NCBI GenBank assembly: GCA_027576995.1
Contig: JANBQC010000190.1
Coordinates: 1-44,838 of the forward strand
Direction of reading: 5' to 3'
DNA: 44,838 nucleotides
From: Dimargaris cristalligena
Lineage: Eukaryota > Kickxellomycota > Dimargaritomycetes > Dimargaritales > Dimargaritaceae
The notes below the pieces were generated by a model, which saw nothing but the letters and a program-made list of their open reading frames with translations, was not told the origin of the DNA and ran no database searches. Both the position numbers and the translations under genes were made by a program. Positions 1 to 11,660 of this stretch are shown one piece after another; the first letter of the stretch is position 1; each line of letters starts with the position of its first letter.

Positions 1-53
1 AGGGGTAGGGATAGGGATAGTAATAGTGATAGTGATAGTGATAATAAAAATAT
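1..53. repeat. Degenerate hexamer microsatellite
   Basis: Tandem six-base units of the form GGGATA shift into AGTGAT units and then fade into A-rich sequence. The first units resemble telomeric TTAGGG only loosely, so I call it a microsatellite and not telomere. Confidence 0.7.
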
Positions 54-1012
54 AATGGCACCAATCGTCAGCACCATTGAGGCAGAGTTGGGACTATATA
101 GAATATGTTGAGTTTGGGCCATTGTGATTTCAAGCATCGAATGGTATCTGAGTAGCTGATTCAAACCACCGCCGAGGCCACTTAGTGGATCTTCGAAAAC
201 TACATCTTGGAAAAACCAAAGCCCCGGCGCTTGGTTGTCAGGTGTTAATATCTTATCCGGCTCTGGGCCTTGGTATTAAATTATCTGCCTTTCAACTAGG
301 CGTGTCATAGTCATCGAATTATTACCACGTTTATTCCTACGGAAGTTATTCACGCCAGCTACACACTCATCTGAATTAAATACCAGTAGTAAAGTCAGCG
401 TGATGCTCGTCTTCAACCTATCCCTCGCTAATTATCTGTAGTGAAAATCATTTATTCATGCCTTTATCGGTATCGTGCTAATACCTACATCAACAGCTGC
501 TGATGGCCAATGCGTATTATTTCGTACAATAGTATGCGCCACTATAGGAAACGTAGTATAAAATAGGAATAATTACACCAAATCCATTATTCGCATGTTT
601 GTGACTGGAACATCGCCCTTATTTCACCAGTTATTCAATAGCCACTATGTGTAAACAAAGCCAAGCGAAATGTATGAGAGGTCATTGTATTTGTGTGTGT
701 GTCCGTGTCTGTGTCTAAGCATAACCAAAATATTTCATTTGTTTACACTCTAGGTTAACTCTACTTGACCAGAGGAATCAAGTTAGTATTCCCCCCATTC
801 GGCATATTGTTGAGTCCATTCAGCACCCCATTGCCTTGAGTCCAGAGACTTGCCTACCAGACACTTTTTTTCTTTTTGCATTCCTATAGATTCCCTTCAC
901 TAGCCTCGATTGGCCGCCCCCTCCGAACGTTGGCCTCAATATAAACAAGTAGTTACCCCCCAACCCCGAGCCCCCTTTTTTTTTGACGTCGCTCCCGGGC
1001 CTCCCTCCCTCC
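54..1012. other. Non-coding stretch upstream of RAD18
   Basis: No convincing coding sequence on either strand. It holds a short GT-rich run near 690-715 and A+T-rich sequence. The last ~200 bases should contain the RAD18 promoter and 5' UTR, but I see no clear TATA box. Confidence 0.5.
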
Positions 1013-4000
1013 ATGGATGCGTTTGAGCTGGAAGACCCAAGCGATTGGCCCCTCGAAGAACTGCGCCACCTCGATGCGCACCTCCGCTGCGGCATCTGTA
1101 AAGAATTTTTTACGGCTGCGGTATCCGTCACCCCATGCCAGCACCGCTTCTGTTCGCTTTGCGTACGCCGCGCCCTGTCGGCCGCGGCCCAGGGTCCCGC
1201 AGACACCAAAGTGACCTGTCCGTCGTGTCGCGCCCCTATTGACACCACCCATATCCAAGCCGACCCGCTGTTAAACGATATCGTGGACGCTTTTCGGAAA
1301 GGCCGGCGGCAGTTGCTAATGATTGTCCAACGGGGGTTGCGGATAGAGGCCGATTTGGTGCCGAATCGTAATACTAAAGGCCCGGTGATTGGCGACAAAA
1401 AGTTAACATCCACGGCCAAGTCCGTGCGCCCGATTCGGCCTGCGAAGAATGGCACCAAAGTCGATTCGGTCCGGCAACCACCCCCAACACCCCAGAAGCT
1501 CGCGGACCCACCTCCCGGGACTACTACTACTACTGCCACCGACCACTCGGCTGGCAGTCCTAACATCGGCTCCCGGTCTCCGAATCGATCCCAACAAAGT
1601 GGTCGGCCTACTCGCCGATTGGTCAGAAAGGCCCGGGGCATAATATCCGATACTGGGAGTGACAATGATTTTATAGCCTGCCCTTCACCAGCTGCGGGCC
1701 GGGTCCATGGGAACATCCCGAAATCGGCCCTGGACCCAAACTCGGGCCCCATACCGCCAGAGGCACCTGGCGTCGATGAGCCCCTATCCCCTATATCCGC
1801 CATATCCACCCCCTTACGAACAGCACTGGCCCGACCATTACCACAGTCGCTCGTTGGCCTCGATACGGGGACCCACTTGGCCAGCCCCACTATTGATATT
1901 AGTGCTGATGATGATGATGATGATGATAGTGTACCGTCTGACCCCAACTTGGATTTGGTCGAATGTCCCAGCTGTCAGAGTTTCATCGCCAGTGGCCGAA
2001 TCAATAGCCACCTTGACCGGTGTTTAAGAGGCTTGTCGGATCCCATTCCATTAGCCGCTGCCGCCCCAAACGTTGGTCGGAAGGGTGCTTTGTGTCATAT
2101 ATCTAAACTTCTCAACGGCAAGGGGAAGGTGTCCTCTTCGGCGATAACATCAATAGCAGCGACAACCATAACAGCCCACACTAGCGGGTCCGGATCTGTA
2201 TCGGGACTTATAGGCTCTAATCTAACGATTTCCACCCTTGGCCCAGGCGTCAATGGCAGCAAATACGGCAAACCGAGCAAACTAGTATACTCCATCATGA
2301 CCGACAAACAACTTCGCAAAGTCCTGAAAGACCTCAGTATCCCCAGCCACGGTGATAAACTAGCCCTTCAACGCCGTCATACGGAGTATCTAAATATGTA
2401 CCTAGCTAATGAAGACGCCTCCCACCCCAAACCAATCCACCGCATCGTCCAAGAGTTGGCGACCTGGGAGAAGGTCCAGGCCACCGGACCGGCCCTACTT
2501 CCACCTCTTCCTCCTCCTACCTTAAATACCGCCGGGTCGGGCCCCCGGTCTGCGACCGAACCCCTGGGACCTTCCACTGATCCGTCTATTCCGTTGGACC
2601 ACAACCAGGCCGAACGATTCCGGCTTATGACCGAGAAACTCAAGGCGCAGCGCGATCAGGCCCGGGCGGCGCGTAAAGAAGTAGTTCAAGCCAGGGCTCC
2701 ACCGTCGCTATCACTCTCACTAGCACCATCTCCATCTCCTTCTCCATCTCCTTCTCCATCTCCAGCCCTAGTCCCAGTCCCAGTCCCAGCTCCTACCCCA
2801 ATTCCATCGCCTTGGCTATCTCGGTCCCCTACCCAGCCCATGCCCAACTACCCCAGCACCAAACCCGAAGTCACCGCCTCAGCGGCCAAACATAACCATC
2901 TACCTCTACCGCCTCAGATATCACTACTACCTTTATCTACACTGCCCCCTCCCCTCCCACCACCACCACCACCGCCGTTATCCGGGCCACCAGGTCTACC
3001 TAATACAGTGAATCCCCACTATTTCGATCAGCTTCTGGACTGCCCCGACGAAGAGGCCAGTATACTGGACTACATGTCCCAACTCTCCGGCCAATGGAAC
3101 ACCGACCTGGAAGATGTAAACCATCCGCTACCCTCCGGACCGACGGAGACCCTACTGTCGGACCCGTTCGTCAATACGCTCATTCGGCTCGCCCATTTTG
3201 ACACTGACACTGACACTGACACTGACACTGACACTGACACTGACACTGACACCGACACCGACACCGACAGCGACTTCGGCCCCAAAGGCGAAGGTGGAGG
3301 CACTGAGGTTTTTATAGACGACAAGCAAGGCGGGCCTGCGGCGGGTATTCCCCAAGTTCCTAATTCTACGGCGGAAATTAAGCAGGGATCGGCGGATAAG
3401 GTATCGCGGGACAATACTAGTCCGGAATCGGTGGGCGATTTAGTGGACGCATTGTATTTATCCAGCCCGTCTAGTCTAGCCCATCCGTCCCCTACAGCGG
3501 CCAAGATACCACCACATATACCCTGGGGTGAAATACAAACCCCACAAGCCCTACCGACCCGCCGCGGAACTCCATTCGTTAACAAACCGACGACTTTCCC
3601 TTCCTCCTCCTCCTCCTCGGGGCGATCCATACCACCACCGGCCCATGTCAAACGTATTACTCCTACCCCTACTCCCACGTCCACCCCGTCCCTCCGTCCC
3701 CGCTTGGCCAAAACTGCCAAACGGTATGATATTGTCCCTCGGTCCACGAATACCCCCGCTACTGTCCCCACCCGGTCCGGTTCGTCGAGTTCGGCTAGCT
3801 CAACTGACTTAGGCCCCCATCCGGGTTCAGTCACTCCGATACCACCATGTGGCCCCCCTGTCCACAAGTCTCCTTCCACAGGTATAATCACTTCTCCGGT
3901 GGTTAGCAGTCCCACCCGAAGAACCACCCCTTCCACCAGGCCTGGTCGTTCTCGAAGGGATATGGCTGTATCTGAAGTGCCATTACGACGTTCCAAACGC

Positions 4001-4015
4001 CTACGATCCAGTTGA
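1013..4015 (+). CDS. RAD18: E3 ubiquitin ligase RAD18 (postreplication repair)
   Basis: Single exon, 1000 aa. The ATG at 1013 sits in a CCATGG context; the frame is open a little further 5' but only from a TTG. A C3HC4 RING is complete (C26, C29, C42, H44, C47, C50, C69, C72). A UBZ4 zinc finger follows (C318-x2-C321-x11-H333-x3-C337), then a SAP domain (about 429-463). Next comes a Rad6-binding-type segment: HPKPIHRIVQELATWEK near 471-487 parallels the HPK..EIVQEIENIEK stretch of animal RAD18, and a basic helix lies near 529-556. Known family role: with RAD6 it monoubiquitinates PCNA at stalled forks. The protein is about twice the usual 490-560 aa. The excess is Pro/Ser-rich low complexity, including Ser-Pro repeats (about 573-583) and an Asp-Thr dipeptide run (about 730-756). 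The four domains in the right order make the identification firm. Confidence 0.95.
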   Translation: MDAFELEDPSDWPLEELRHLDAHLRCGICKEFFTAAVSVTPCQHRFCSLCVRRALSAAAQGPADTKVTCPSCRAPIDTTHIQADPLLNDIVDAFRKGRRQLLMIVQRGLRIEADLVPNRNTKGPVIGDKKLTSTAKSVRPIRPAKNGTKVDSVRQPPPTPQKLADPPPGTTTTTATDHSAGSPNIGSRSPNRSQQSGRPTRRLVRKARGIISDTGSDNDFIACPSPAAGRVHGNIPKSALDPNSGPIPPEAPGVDEPLSPISAISTPLRTALARPLPQSLVGLDTGTHLASPTIDISADDDDDDDSVPSDPNLDLVECPSCQSFIASGRINSHLDRCLRGLSDPIPLAAAAPNVGRKGALCHISKLLNGKGKVSSSAITSIAATTITAHTSGSGSVSGLIGSNLTISTLGPGVNGSKYGKPSKLVYSIMTDKQLRKVLKDLSIPSHGDKLALQRRHTEYLNMYLANEDASHPKPIHRIVQELATWEKVQATGPALLPPLPPPTLNTAGSGPRSATEPLGPSTDPSIPLDHNQAERFRLMTEKLKAQRDQARAARKEVVQARAPPSLSLSLAPSPSPSPSPSPSPALVPVPVPAPTPIPSPWLSRSPTQPMPNYPSTKPEVTASAAKHNHLPLPPQISLLPLSTLPPPLPPPPPPPLSGPPGLPNTVNPHYFDQLLDCPDEEASILDYMSQLSGQWNTDLEDVNHPLPSGPTETLLSDPFVNTLIRLAHFDTDTDTDTDTDTDTDTDTDTDTDSDFGPKGEGGGTEVFIDDKQGGPAAGIPQVPNSTAEIKQGSADKVSRDNTSPESVGDLVDALYLSSPSSLAHPSPTAAKIPPHIPWGEIQTPQALPTRRGTPFVNKPTTFPSSSSSSGRSIPPPAHVKRITPTPTPTSTPSLRPRLAKTAKRYDIVPRSTNTPATVPTRSGSSSSASSTDLGPHPGSVTPIPPCGPPVHKSPSTGIITSPVVSSPTRRTTPSTRPGRSRRDMAVSEVPLRRSKRLRSS
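3200..3272 (+). repeat. In-frame GACACT microsatellite in RAD18
   Basis: About twelve hexamers of GACACT, drifting to GACACC near the end, encode an uninterrupted Asp-Thr dipeptide run. The unit length is a multiple of three, so copy-number changes would leave the frame intact. Confidence 0.9.
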
Positions 4016-5124
4016 TGGTCAGTGGATTCCGGCAAGTCAAGTCATTTAACCGCTTTGCCTAACAGTACCGTTTAAGTCATCCGCATTGCATCAAACACAT
4101 TTATATTTTACCAAAGTGTCATTTTATTTACATATTATTTATTATATATATATATATGTGTGTGTGTGGAGGAGAAGATGGACTGTATGTGTGTATATAC
4201 GTTGCTCACGGGGATGTTACAATGATATACCCGTTTCAATAGTATCGTTTGGTGCTCTATTTATTTATATAATTTGCCAAGTCCAACAGCGCGGCCGGTC
4301 CCTTGTCCTATTACAGCAATTGTACGTTCGAATAATGGGGACGGCTGATTTAAATGTCTCACACTCACTTGAATGGCCTTCTGTCACCCCCATTTTACAA
4401 TAAACATGCCTATAGGATAGCTCCAATATTAAATATATAAATATGTAAATATATTTCAAACATACGTTAGAGGCACAACTAAAGAAAAACATAAAGAAGC
4501 CATGGTGGCGCTTGGAACATTCACATTGAGTCTTAAAGCCAATGTCACCATCAAGTATAGAGGACTCGATAGTTGCAAAGAAAAGCAACTATGTTAGTAA
4601 ATCACATGGGATTCCGATAATTAGGACATGGGGATAGTAGGTACTAACGACCGCACAAGGGCGTGCTTGGGGTGGAAACAGAAAATTAATTATTGGTAAA
4701 ACGCGGAGTATTGGATTGAGGAATAAGGGTAGGGGGCGGTGAATGGTGGGGTAAAGTGAGAGAGGGTCGACATTGGTGCAACATGAACCCATGGTTTTCC
4801 TCGAGACCAATGTGTTCATACTCATCAATCAACACGGAAATAGAATAATTATGGGTATAGTATAAAAATGATGGGGTTAAAGGGCATAATGGGGAAGAGG
4901 GTATGGGTGAGATAGTGGGGGAGATATAAATCATAAGAAGTCAAAGAAATTAAAGAAAAAGATCCGCGAACATGCTTGAGCGCTTATGAGTGTCGTTATA
5001 TCGTGATAAGAGCTATTGCGCCAATACGAAGTTGGTAATGATAAAATAAAAATAAAAGTAGCGAATATACGAAAGTAATGCCAAGAACACAGTGACTATT
5101 TGATAGCAGTTAGTCCGGGACACA
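4016..5124. other. Convergent intergenic region
   Basis: Lies between the 3' ends of RAD18 and the coactosin/PH gene. It contains a (TA)n(TG)n microsatellite at about 4143-4167 and an AATAAA at about 4400 that could serve RAD18. Open frames here are short and unlike coding sequence. Confidence 0.6.
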
Positions 5125-6789
5125 TTAGATATTAGCCACCTGGGCGACTTGCTGGAAAAAGCGGGCCTTATCAGCTGAACTGTCGGCGTAGAAGAAAAAG
5201 GGACCCTGGGCCTGGAAGTCCAAGAAGAAACTATTGGGGATTAGTACATCGGCTTCGGCGTCGCGGGGTACATCAACCAGTTCTCGGAGCTCCAAAGCAT
5301 CGGTGGGCGAGAAGGAGGTCTCGCTGGTGTAGAGGTACAGTGTGGCACCCCGGATCACGAACCAACGGCGCTTCCAGTAGCAGGATCGCCCTCCCTGAAC
5401 GGCGATAAAGCCACAATGGTCATTCTGGGGACCGCGGTGGTCATTATCAATACGTTCTTTAAGGGTAAGGCGCTTGGCCAGCTCCTCCTGCAGGAACTTG
5501 TCGCTAATGCTGGCCTGGAGTTCTTCTTTGGGTACATTCTGCTGGCCAAAGTAGTTGCGGTTATTATTGGCCGGGAGGTGGGATGTGCCAGGACGAGGCG
5601 AGTTGTTGGCGGAAGGAGCCAACGAACCTGATCCATTAGCCATTCGGGTCTCACTCGGGATCGGTTCGAGAGGGGATTCCTGGACGGCCAGGCCTTGTGG
5701 TTTACGGGACTCGGCCTCGGTCGATGCTGAAGGTAGAGTGGCCACGGGGGAGTCCAAGAGAGGCGAGCCCAGCATCCCAGAGTCTAGGCGTCCAGCTTGA
5801 TACTGGGGGAGCAGAGGCGCATGAGTTGCCACGGCCGGCTGTCCGGATGGGGAGTCGCGGGAGAGCGGTGGTGAGGCCGAGCTGTGATTAGGGGTAACCG
5901 CTGGAGTAGGCAGGGTGTCTTCGATCATGGCATCGCCTTCATCGTGGATTTCATCGAGGTTACTGCTCTTGATCTTGGAGCGGAGGTTGGTTTCGGACAA
6001 TTCGGAGGTTTTGCCGATAATGAGTTGCATATCGTGGTCTTTAAGGACATTAGCTACGGTACGACCATGCACCAGGCCTCGTGCGCGGCGTACACCACCA
6101 GCCTGTTCGCTGATGTGCTGGATTAGAATACAAACTCGTTCAAATCGGACTAGACCGAACAAGACTTCGTTTTTAATTTGCGTGGCGAATTCGGAAACAC
6201 CCCCAGTTCCTTTTCCGTATAGTGAAATTACATCGCGGGTGTCATTGTAGCCCAAGAGCATCCTAGACGTGGGGCACCACCATGTGATTACAATGAGAGT
6301 GTATAATTTAGTATTTGGGATTACACTAGTGAGACATTTAACTAATCAGGCTAGGAAGGGGGCCGATCGATATAAAACCAGCCGGTTACAGCTGCTCAAT
6401 AGGTAACGAACCGACATCCAAAACCGGTTAGTACAATTGATCTAAAATGACCCGCTTTCAATGACGCCTTTGTTTACAGGAAGGCCAGGCGCAGGGCCGG
6501 CCCGTCAGCGAGGGGGATGTTGGACCATGTCAGGGGGTCGCCCCTTCACAATATTGAGGAACTGCTGTATAGTGGTGCGAAACTTAGTTTTAAGCAGGAG
6601 CGAGCACTTCGGGAAACCCATATGCCAGGATAAGGCAGAATACCAAGGGCAGTACTAGGCCTGGTGTCAATAAGTACCCCCAGCGTTAGAGTGGGGAGGG
6701 GGGTTGCCAGCCACTTACCAATTAATAGAGCCTTGGAGAAACTCTTTATAGGCCTGAGAGATATTGGGGTCGGATAAATCGCACGACAT
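5125..6789 (-). CDS. Coactosin-like ADF-H domain plus PH domain protein
   Basis: Two exons: 6789..6719 and 6262..5125 (402 aa), with a 455-bp intron bounded by GTAAGT and CTAG. The start is chosen because exon 1 gives MSCDLSDPNISQAYKEFLQG, the expected N-terminus of an ADF-H domain, and the splice rebuilds SINWMLLGYNDTRD in frame. Residues 1 to about 100 match the coactosin type of actin-depolymerising-factor homology domain (GTGGVSEF, LIQHISEQAGGVRRARGLVHGR). A Ser/Pro-rich linker of roughly 200 residues follows. A C-terminal PH domain lies at about 300-402 (GFIAVQGG, YWKRRWFVIRGATLYLY, FFFYADSSADKARFFQQV). Family knowledge: ADF-H of this type binds F-actin and PH domains bind phosphoinositides or proteins. 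A membrane-cortex actin adaptor is inferred. Confidence 0.85.
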
Positions 6790-8487
6790 GTTGGAGGAGA
6801 CTGCAGTGGACGAGCGGAGACTAGCCTATTGAAGAGCCACAAAATAAGGTCAGCTAAATTAAGAAAATCACGGGTTAAAAGAGATGAGAGAGGGAAAAGG
6901 GCTAGATGAGCGGGCTGCGTTGGCGAGCCAAGGGTGAGTGCAGGGAGTGGGGGAGGGAGGGGAGTGTGGTAAGGAAGTGTGTATCGATATTTAGTCGAAG
7001 AGAGAGAGAGGAACACAGCCAGAAACAAAAGTGACGTGAATAGTATATATTCAGGCACTGGCAGGTTAGGGGGGAATATGAAGTCGGAGCAGCGGGGGGA
7101 GAAAAGGGAGACGAATAAGTAGCCTTGACAGGCAAAAAAAGTTGAGGATAATTAGAAGCTTGGTAACTAGCTCGTTGGAAGACCAAGGAGGGAAAGAAGC
7201 GAGTCTGCAATTCCCCGAGTAGACACATGCACAGCCAAGGAATATGGGGCGAGATGAAAGCCCGGGTGGTTCAGGTTTTCTGCCTAAATAGGGTGGGAGC
7301 AGCAGAGCGTAGAGAGAGAGAGAGAGAGAGAGGAGGACCGGCGGGGTATAGAGAGGAGCAGAGAATATGTCACTCTAGTGGGGCAGTAGCAGCTGGAGTC
7401 ACACACACAGCCAACCGGTTGGTTATTCCTGCACATTCAGAGTGCCCGGGACTTGGCTACTACTCCCCCCATCTCCCTCGGACTAGAAGGCAAGTTAAGC
7501 TTACCTAAGGGGAGCCGTTAAATAGAAGGCCAAATAGAAAAGTTACGGGCGTGCGTAAGGGGGGGGGTGCGTTGGGTTTGGGGGCGGGCAAAGGAATCAG
7601 CAGTAGTGGCAAAATAACAAATGCGATGGGTAATAGATCAGCTCAGCCAGACCACCAGGGTAAACAAGTCGATAATACTAACAGATGAGTCAAGGGAAGA
7701 AAGGAGGGAAAGGCAAGGGTTTGTTAATCTCCGGGCAGCTGTTTGTGGCAACCTTCTAACCCCAGGCGGCGCCCTTCATTTTCTTATTACTAAATAGCAT
7801 ATATCTCCCGCCTACGGGAGAAGTCTCTCTTTGGTAGGCGAATGAATGCGCATACACTCAAGTCGCCACCATTGGCACAGCCAGAAGCAACACCCAGCAA
7901 CAATCTACGCACCCTATGAAGCCACCATGGCGCATATATCCCCCTCTCGTCCTCCTCTTCCTTCTTTTCCTGATACATTCTCCGGTTTGATCATCCACGT
8001 GCTTTTCCTTTTCTTGACTCTGGCTCTGGCTCACTCATTAATATACACTGGCATTAATTGGCCTCTAATTCCTCTCTGCCAGGACGGCTGGGCCGTTGTG
8101 TGTGTGTGTGTGTTGGTCCGGGGACAATGGAACTCATACACTACTTCTATGATCCCCGTTGCACGAATTACTCGGTCGGACTCCCCAGCTCCATAAGGGT
8201 CCTGGCCCCTGTTCCCAAACTAGCTCATACGTTACGTTGGCGGGGTGTATAAAGCACAGTGACGGGCACTCAATTAGATGGGAGGACTGGTAATCGAAGA
8301 CCAATGACCCCAGCAGCTCTATTAATCTTCATTCCAGTTGGCCTACCGATAGCGAGGGATTGGAATTGACCTTTAAATCCATGTACGGTTTCCTCCAATC
8401 AAAGGGGGTGCATGCCATCCAGTCACAAGGGATTATACCAATTGACTTTATTAATTGGTAGATTAATCAACCGTATCTCTCGTCTAA
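6790..8487. other. Intergenic region with GA and GT microsatellites
   Basis: Holds the promoter side of the coactosin/PH gene on the left and the 3' flank of the NSUN gene on the right. A (GA)n run lies at 7311-7331 and a (GT)n run near 8096-8112. Several open frames of 90-116 codons on both strands have no recognisable similarity or splice support, so I do not call them genes. Confidence 0.5.
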
Positions 8488-10349
8488 TCATCCGGACTCT
8501 CGTGGCTTCCGTATTTTGGCCAAGAAGAACCCTGATGTTCTAGTTTCTACCGGATTAAACCGTAGGGCCAGTTGAAGGCGTGAGTCTTTGCTAAAGTTGG
8601 GCGATGCCTCGGGGGGAATAATACCCCACCCGTGTTTTATCGGCTCCAGGGTCGCGGTGGGATACTGGGTCATGAACCATTCCAACACACCTTCATTCTG
8701 TGCGAAGGTCAGGCTACATGTGCTATAGACGACCAGCCCCCCGGGCTTGGTCATCCGCCAGCCGTTAACCAGAAGGCGTTGCTATGCATGCATACATGTA
8801 TATATATATATATTATATGATTGATTTGGAATGGTTATAGGGTGCATTGTTCCATACCAGAGGTTGGGCGTATATAAAAAAGGATCCTGGAATAAGGGGT
8901 GGGTAAAGATGCCCCCATGTCCAGCAATGGGTGGGACTAAGCCGTGCATGGTTCCGCACCCGTTCTCGGGGACACGGTGAAAGAGGACTTACCTGAAGGT
9001 CAACAATTGAGGTGATCCGCTCAGCGTTGAGGAACTGGGCTTCGAACTTATCCCACCCCCAAGTGTCGTACTACAAGAGATTGTTCGGCAGTCAAAATCA
9101 AAAGAAGTGTATATGGGTTACTGTGGAAATTCATTCAAAGTCGATCAATGGGGGGGGGGGTAATGCGGTCGCTCCAATTTTGTGATATTATTGTAGAAGT
9201 GATCGACTAATCCAGGGCCATTTCTATTTTTAAGCCCGTCATCTAAGCCGGAGATCCCGCTTACCTTGAGGATATGGGCGATGGACCCATCGTGAGTACC
9301 TGCATTATTGGTATGGAATGTCCGATAGATTAGGTGTCACGGTAGTCGACGTTAAATCACATTCAAAAAACATCGATCCCGCGTAGGTATATACCAGCAA
9401 TCCAGCAAATCGATAAAAACCGATTATCAAAGCGGGTGGGGGAGGAGAGGGGGGGGCAAACATCCGGTTCCTTATTATTATTATTTAGACTATGAACTGA
9501 CTTACATTCGGCATCAACGATGACCTTGTCGTAAAGTTGGGTTCCGCATTGGGTATTGCCAAATCGAAGTAATCGGGGTGCATAGAAAGGTTTAAGGGAA
9601 ACGGGATCTTCCCTTGAAGAGGACTGTCCCCTTTCAGTTGGGGCATCCGATAGGGGCTGTGGCAGCGAGGAGGGGATCCGCGCTAATTCCTTTGGGTTAT
9701 CCCAGTTGGCCGGCGGGGCTGGACGATCAAAAGAGGTTCCATCGTGGGCAAACAGTCGTACATTAAAATGCCGGTATTTTTTCAACAACGACCGGCAGGT
9801 GGCCAGTCGTAATGGGGAAATATCCACGCCGGTGACGGTGCCCTGGCCCCTCCTGGGCTTCTTCAACTCGGGTTCCCCGTCGGAATCGTCACCGTCGCCG
9901 ACCCCGGTTAACAAGTCCGCAACCATACACAGTTTGGCCCCGGGTGCACAGCATATATCCAGGACATGGTCGTCGGGTTCCAAGTCAAGGGCCAAAACGG
10001 CCAGCCCTGACGTGACGTCGATACCGTATAGCTGGCCACTTTGGTAGCCCGGGCATTGCGACAGCCGGATAGGGCCTGGGGAAGGGGGGAGCCGCCAGAA
10101 ATCGGGTACCCCTGGAACGGGTTCCGCGGACACTCCCAAATGGAGGTGAATGTCAGCCAAGAGTTGCTCTCGCTCAGAGGACGAAAGCCGGCGTCCTAGG
10201 CGGAAATAACGGGGAAGGTCGAGGCATTGATCGTAAAGCGCAATGGGAATGCCATTGTCGGCTAGGAATTTGACAAAGCTGGGGGGGAAGCGGTCGGCCT
10301 TGCGAGAGGCTACGGAAGTCATGGCCACTGTTGATTGATGGGGCAGCAT
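8488..10349 (-). CDS. NSUN-family RNA cytosine-C5 methyltransferase
   Basis: Four exons: 10349..9506, 9299..9265, 9070..8993, 8781..8488 (416 aa). The introns of 206, 194 and 211 bp have GTAA donors and AG acceptors, and every junction keeps phase. The Rossmann motif is LDICCAPGAKLC (about 130-141), with the acidic GTVTGVDIS strand near 170-178. The motif IV cysteine is C282 in VIVDAECTHDGS, assembled across the first splice. The catalytic motif VI is VVYSTCS with C341. Family knowledge: SAM-dependent m5C formation in rRNA or tRNA uses these two cysteines. DAEC replaces the common DAPC, which marks a subfamily; the RNA target cannot be read from sequence. A second ATG at 10322 is an alternative start. 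An insertion of about 40 polar residues separates the SAM motif from motif IV. Confidence 0.9.
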
Positions 10350-11184
10350 TCAGTACATGAACCCGTTAACTCAGGAAGACATACAAGCGGTGGGGAAGGT
10401 GTAACAATCCCATTTTTATTGAAAAGGCCTTAGTGTGGAATGAGGAACCAACGGGGATGAGCTAAACCGCCAGACCAAGTGAGACCCTCCACGAGTGGTG
10501 AAATCTATATTCCCCAGCCACCCGTACCAGGTAACCTCCTTTTCCCTAAGCATTCCCTAACTGCGAACCTGCGGTGAAAGGGACCTGGTGCTACAGAGAA
10601 GCAAGAGCCCCCCCACAACCGAGCTGCCTCGGGTACATGGACACTGCTATTACACTTTGACCATTCATTAGTGGTTAATGTCGACGGTAGGATTTAATAT
10701 CCTTTAGGTTTTCCCTGGCTAGCTTTGCCTTAAAGAGTACATTTTTCACCCTGGCCCTTCCAGTGTGGTGGTTGCAAATTACAATCGGAGTCAACAATTA
10801 GATTATTGGTAGTCTATTTATCTACAGCCCTCATTGATACTGTTTTAACCCACGGGCTTGGTGTTTTGTATAACAACCTTCTTCTGTTCTAATACAACCA
10901 TATGCATAAACGATTATAGTCGCGACTGATCATCATTGTATTCTCAAAACCCGCTGGTATATATTACAGCTTCCTCGGAATTCCAAAGCCAAGCACCCGT
11001 TCTAACGTCTCACATTCATTTTTTTAAACGATTATTTTTGCGAAAACTTTTATAATTTAAAATTCATCATGGTTGACTTTTTGGAGTGTATCGTAAATCT
11101 CAATAGCCAATACTTCGCATTTCTAACATCGCCTTTAATACGAAGAACCAGAACTTCCTATGCCCTACTCTTGACATCCCAAAT

Positions 11185-11660
11185 TCACCGGAGGGCGGTG
11201 CTGCCGATGTCATCACTGACCTAATCGACGGGAAAGGGGAGCGTGTCATGTACATTACTTACGTCTTCCACTATCGACTCATCATTGGTGGTATCCTCTG
11301 AATGATGTGCTATGCTAGCAAAAGGGCAACCCGCATTTTTCACGGGAAAAGTGAAATTAGAGGCTTACCTGGCTAGCGCTTTAATGGCTACAATGGACGA
11401 CCTAAGCTCTGCCAAAGAAATTGATAGTTGAAGTAGACCTACGCTTTGCATCCTCGGGTTAAGTCGCAGGGCCAGCCCCAGACGCCTGCCGAATGGGCAA
11501 AGAAACTGCTCGGTTAAAAAGAAATGCGGAGCAATCACATCCCTTCCAAAAATTATATTTCCTATATATCCCGGCGGGATAACCACGCCCTTACAACTCA
11601 AATAAATGTCAATTCGAGACGCCCATACTTCAGAAGCACCCTACTTTTTATACCCTTTAT
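11185..11660 (-). pseudogene. Possible 3' gene fragment, unidentified, Leu-rich
   Basis: An open stretch (11660..11369) ends at a GTAAGC donor and can be joined in phase to 11314..11263 and then 11220..11185, where TGA ends the frame. The peptide reads LRLNPRMQSVGLLQLSISL then AELRSSIVAIKALA, and ends VSDDIGSTALR. The leucine spacing is reminiscent of leucine-rich repeats. Against it: the implied introns are only 54 and 42 bp, much shorter than others here, and no upstream exon or start is visible. It may be a relic or chance. Confidence 0.2.

Noticed and set aside
1..30. Possible telomere at the left end
   Set aside because: Units are GGGATA/AGTGAT, not a uniform TTAGGG array, and the array is very short.
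820..1947. 375-codon open frame on the minus strand opposite RAD18
   Set aside because: It is the antisense of a GC-rich real gene, has no recognised motif, and RAD18 on the other strand is unambiguous.
3070..4035. 321-codon minus-strand frame with (Ser-Val)n repeats
   Set aside because: It is the mirror of the RAD18 GACACT microsatellite and low-complexity tail.
11365..11601. Cytochrome P450-like reading of a minus-strand frame (VVIPPGY...CPFGRR)
   Set aside because: The heme-binding FxxGxRxC is absent and the helical pattern does not fit; kept only as an unidentified fragment.
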